Of a stretch of DNA of 50,006 nucleotides, positions 49,951-50,006 are shown in pieces. Position 1 is the first letter of the stretch, and each line of letters starts with the position of its first letter. The stretch spans positions 1-50,006 of the forward strand of contig UCCA01000010.1 of NCBI GenBank assembly GCA_900470805.1. The letters run 5' to 3'. This DNA comes from Hyphomicrobiales bacterium. Its GTDB lineage: Bacteria > Pseudomonadota > Alphaproteobacteria > Rhizobiales > Rhizobiaceae. The notes beneath the pieces are model-generated. The model was given only the letters and a program-made list of their open reading frames with translations, had not been told where the DNA came from and did no database searches. A program made the position numbers and the translations under genes.

Positions 49951-50006
49951 ACGGTGATCGGGGCGTCGTGCGGCGAGGTCGTGCCGTGTGGCACCCCCCT
50001 CTGCCC
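49951..50006. repeat. Edge of a probable rhizobial intergenic repeat
   Basis: The last bases, read on the minus strand from the window edge, run GGGCAGAGGGGGGTGCC and continue to about 49951. From memory, this resembles the interspersed palindromic repeats of Rhizobium/Agrobacterium genomes (with GGGGGAGAT hairpins next to it), but the rest is outside the window. No gene is visible after pabB. Confidence 0.4.

Overview
The window is about 50 kb of ordinary, high-GC chromosome from an alphaproteobacterium of the Rhizobiaceae (Rhizobium/Agrobacterium type). The evidence is the gene set: a CpdR response regulator, an mmgR/suhB small RNA, a Brucella-type Omp10 lipoprotein, homospermidine synthase, Hsp20 behind a ROSE-like thermometer, and gltB/gltD of rhizobial type. 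There are no rRNA genes, CRISPR arrays, phage genes or intact insertion sequences. The accessory content is single genes and toxin-antitoxin pairs set between core genes.

Region by region. 1-3.1 kb: a truncated secreted protein, tRNA-Val(GAC) with its terminator, cpdR, an N-formylglutamate amidohydrolase, the mmgR-type sRNA and an inositol monophosphatase/histidinol phosphatase. 3.3-8.2 kb: a soluble tandem-PAS chemoreceptor, an AbiEii-type nucleotidyltransferase with an unfamiliar small partner, a SleB-like lipoprotein hydrolase and a lysophospholipase-like hydrolase. 8.4-15.4 kb: a secreted beta-helix protein, hsp20, a VapBC45-like pair, a SBF-type transporter divergent from a LysR regulator, a 42-codon membrane peptide and threonine aldolase. 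16-23 kb: gltB and gltD (GOGAT) with a VapBC module between them. 23-29 kb: a secreted orphan, a LysE exporter, and an Rrf2 regulator whose operator motif recurs in tandem in front of an AhpD-NmrA-cupin operon; a MscS channel and a LysR gene flank these. 29-37 kb: envelope genes (degenerate SGNH protein, MltB-type transglycosylase, GalU, beta-barrel protein, KdsD, NfeD/SPFH pair). 37-41 kb: queC-queD-queE behind a preQ1-I riboswitch, a DUF3800 gene and hemH. 41-50 kb: a LysM-bearing 5'-nucleotidase, omp10, homospermidine synthase, a YciI/NTF2/DUF3445 operon, a diguanylate cyclase, pabB-pabC, and the edge of a probable rhizobial intergenic repeat.

The most informative non-coding signals are the mmgR sRNA with a duplicated promoter element, the ROSE-like leader, the preQ1-I riboswitch, the shared Rrf2-type operators and the perfect vapBC operator. 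The Rrf2/AhpD/NmrA/cupin set is the best candidate for a little-described system: an inducible redox or electrophile response with unknown substrate. I saw no unmistakably new large system. Family assignments come from reading the translated sequences; no database search was run.
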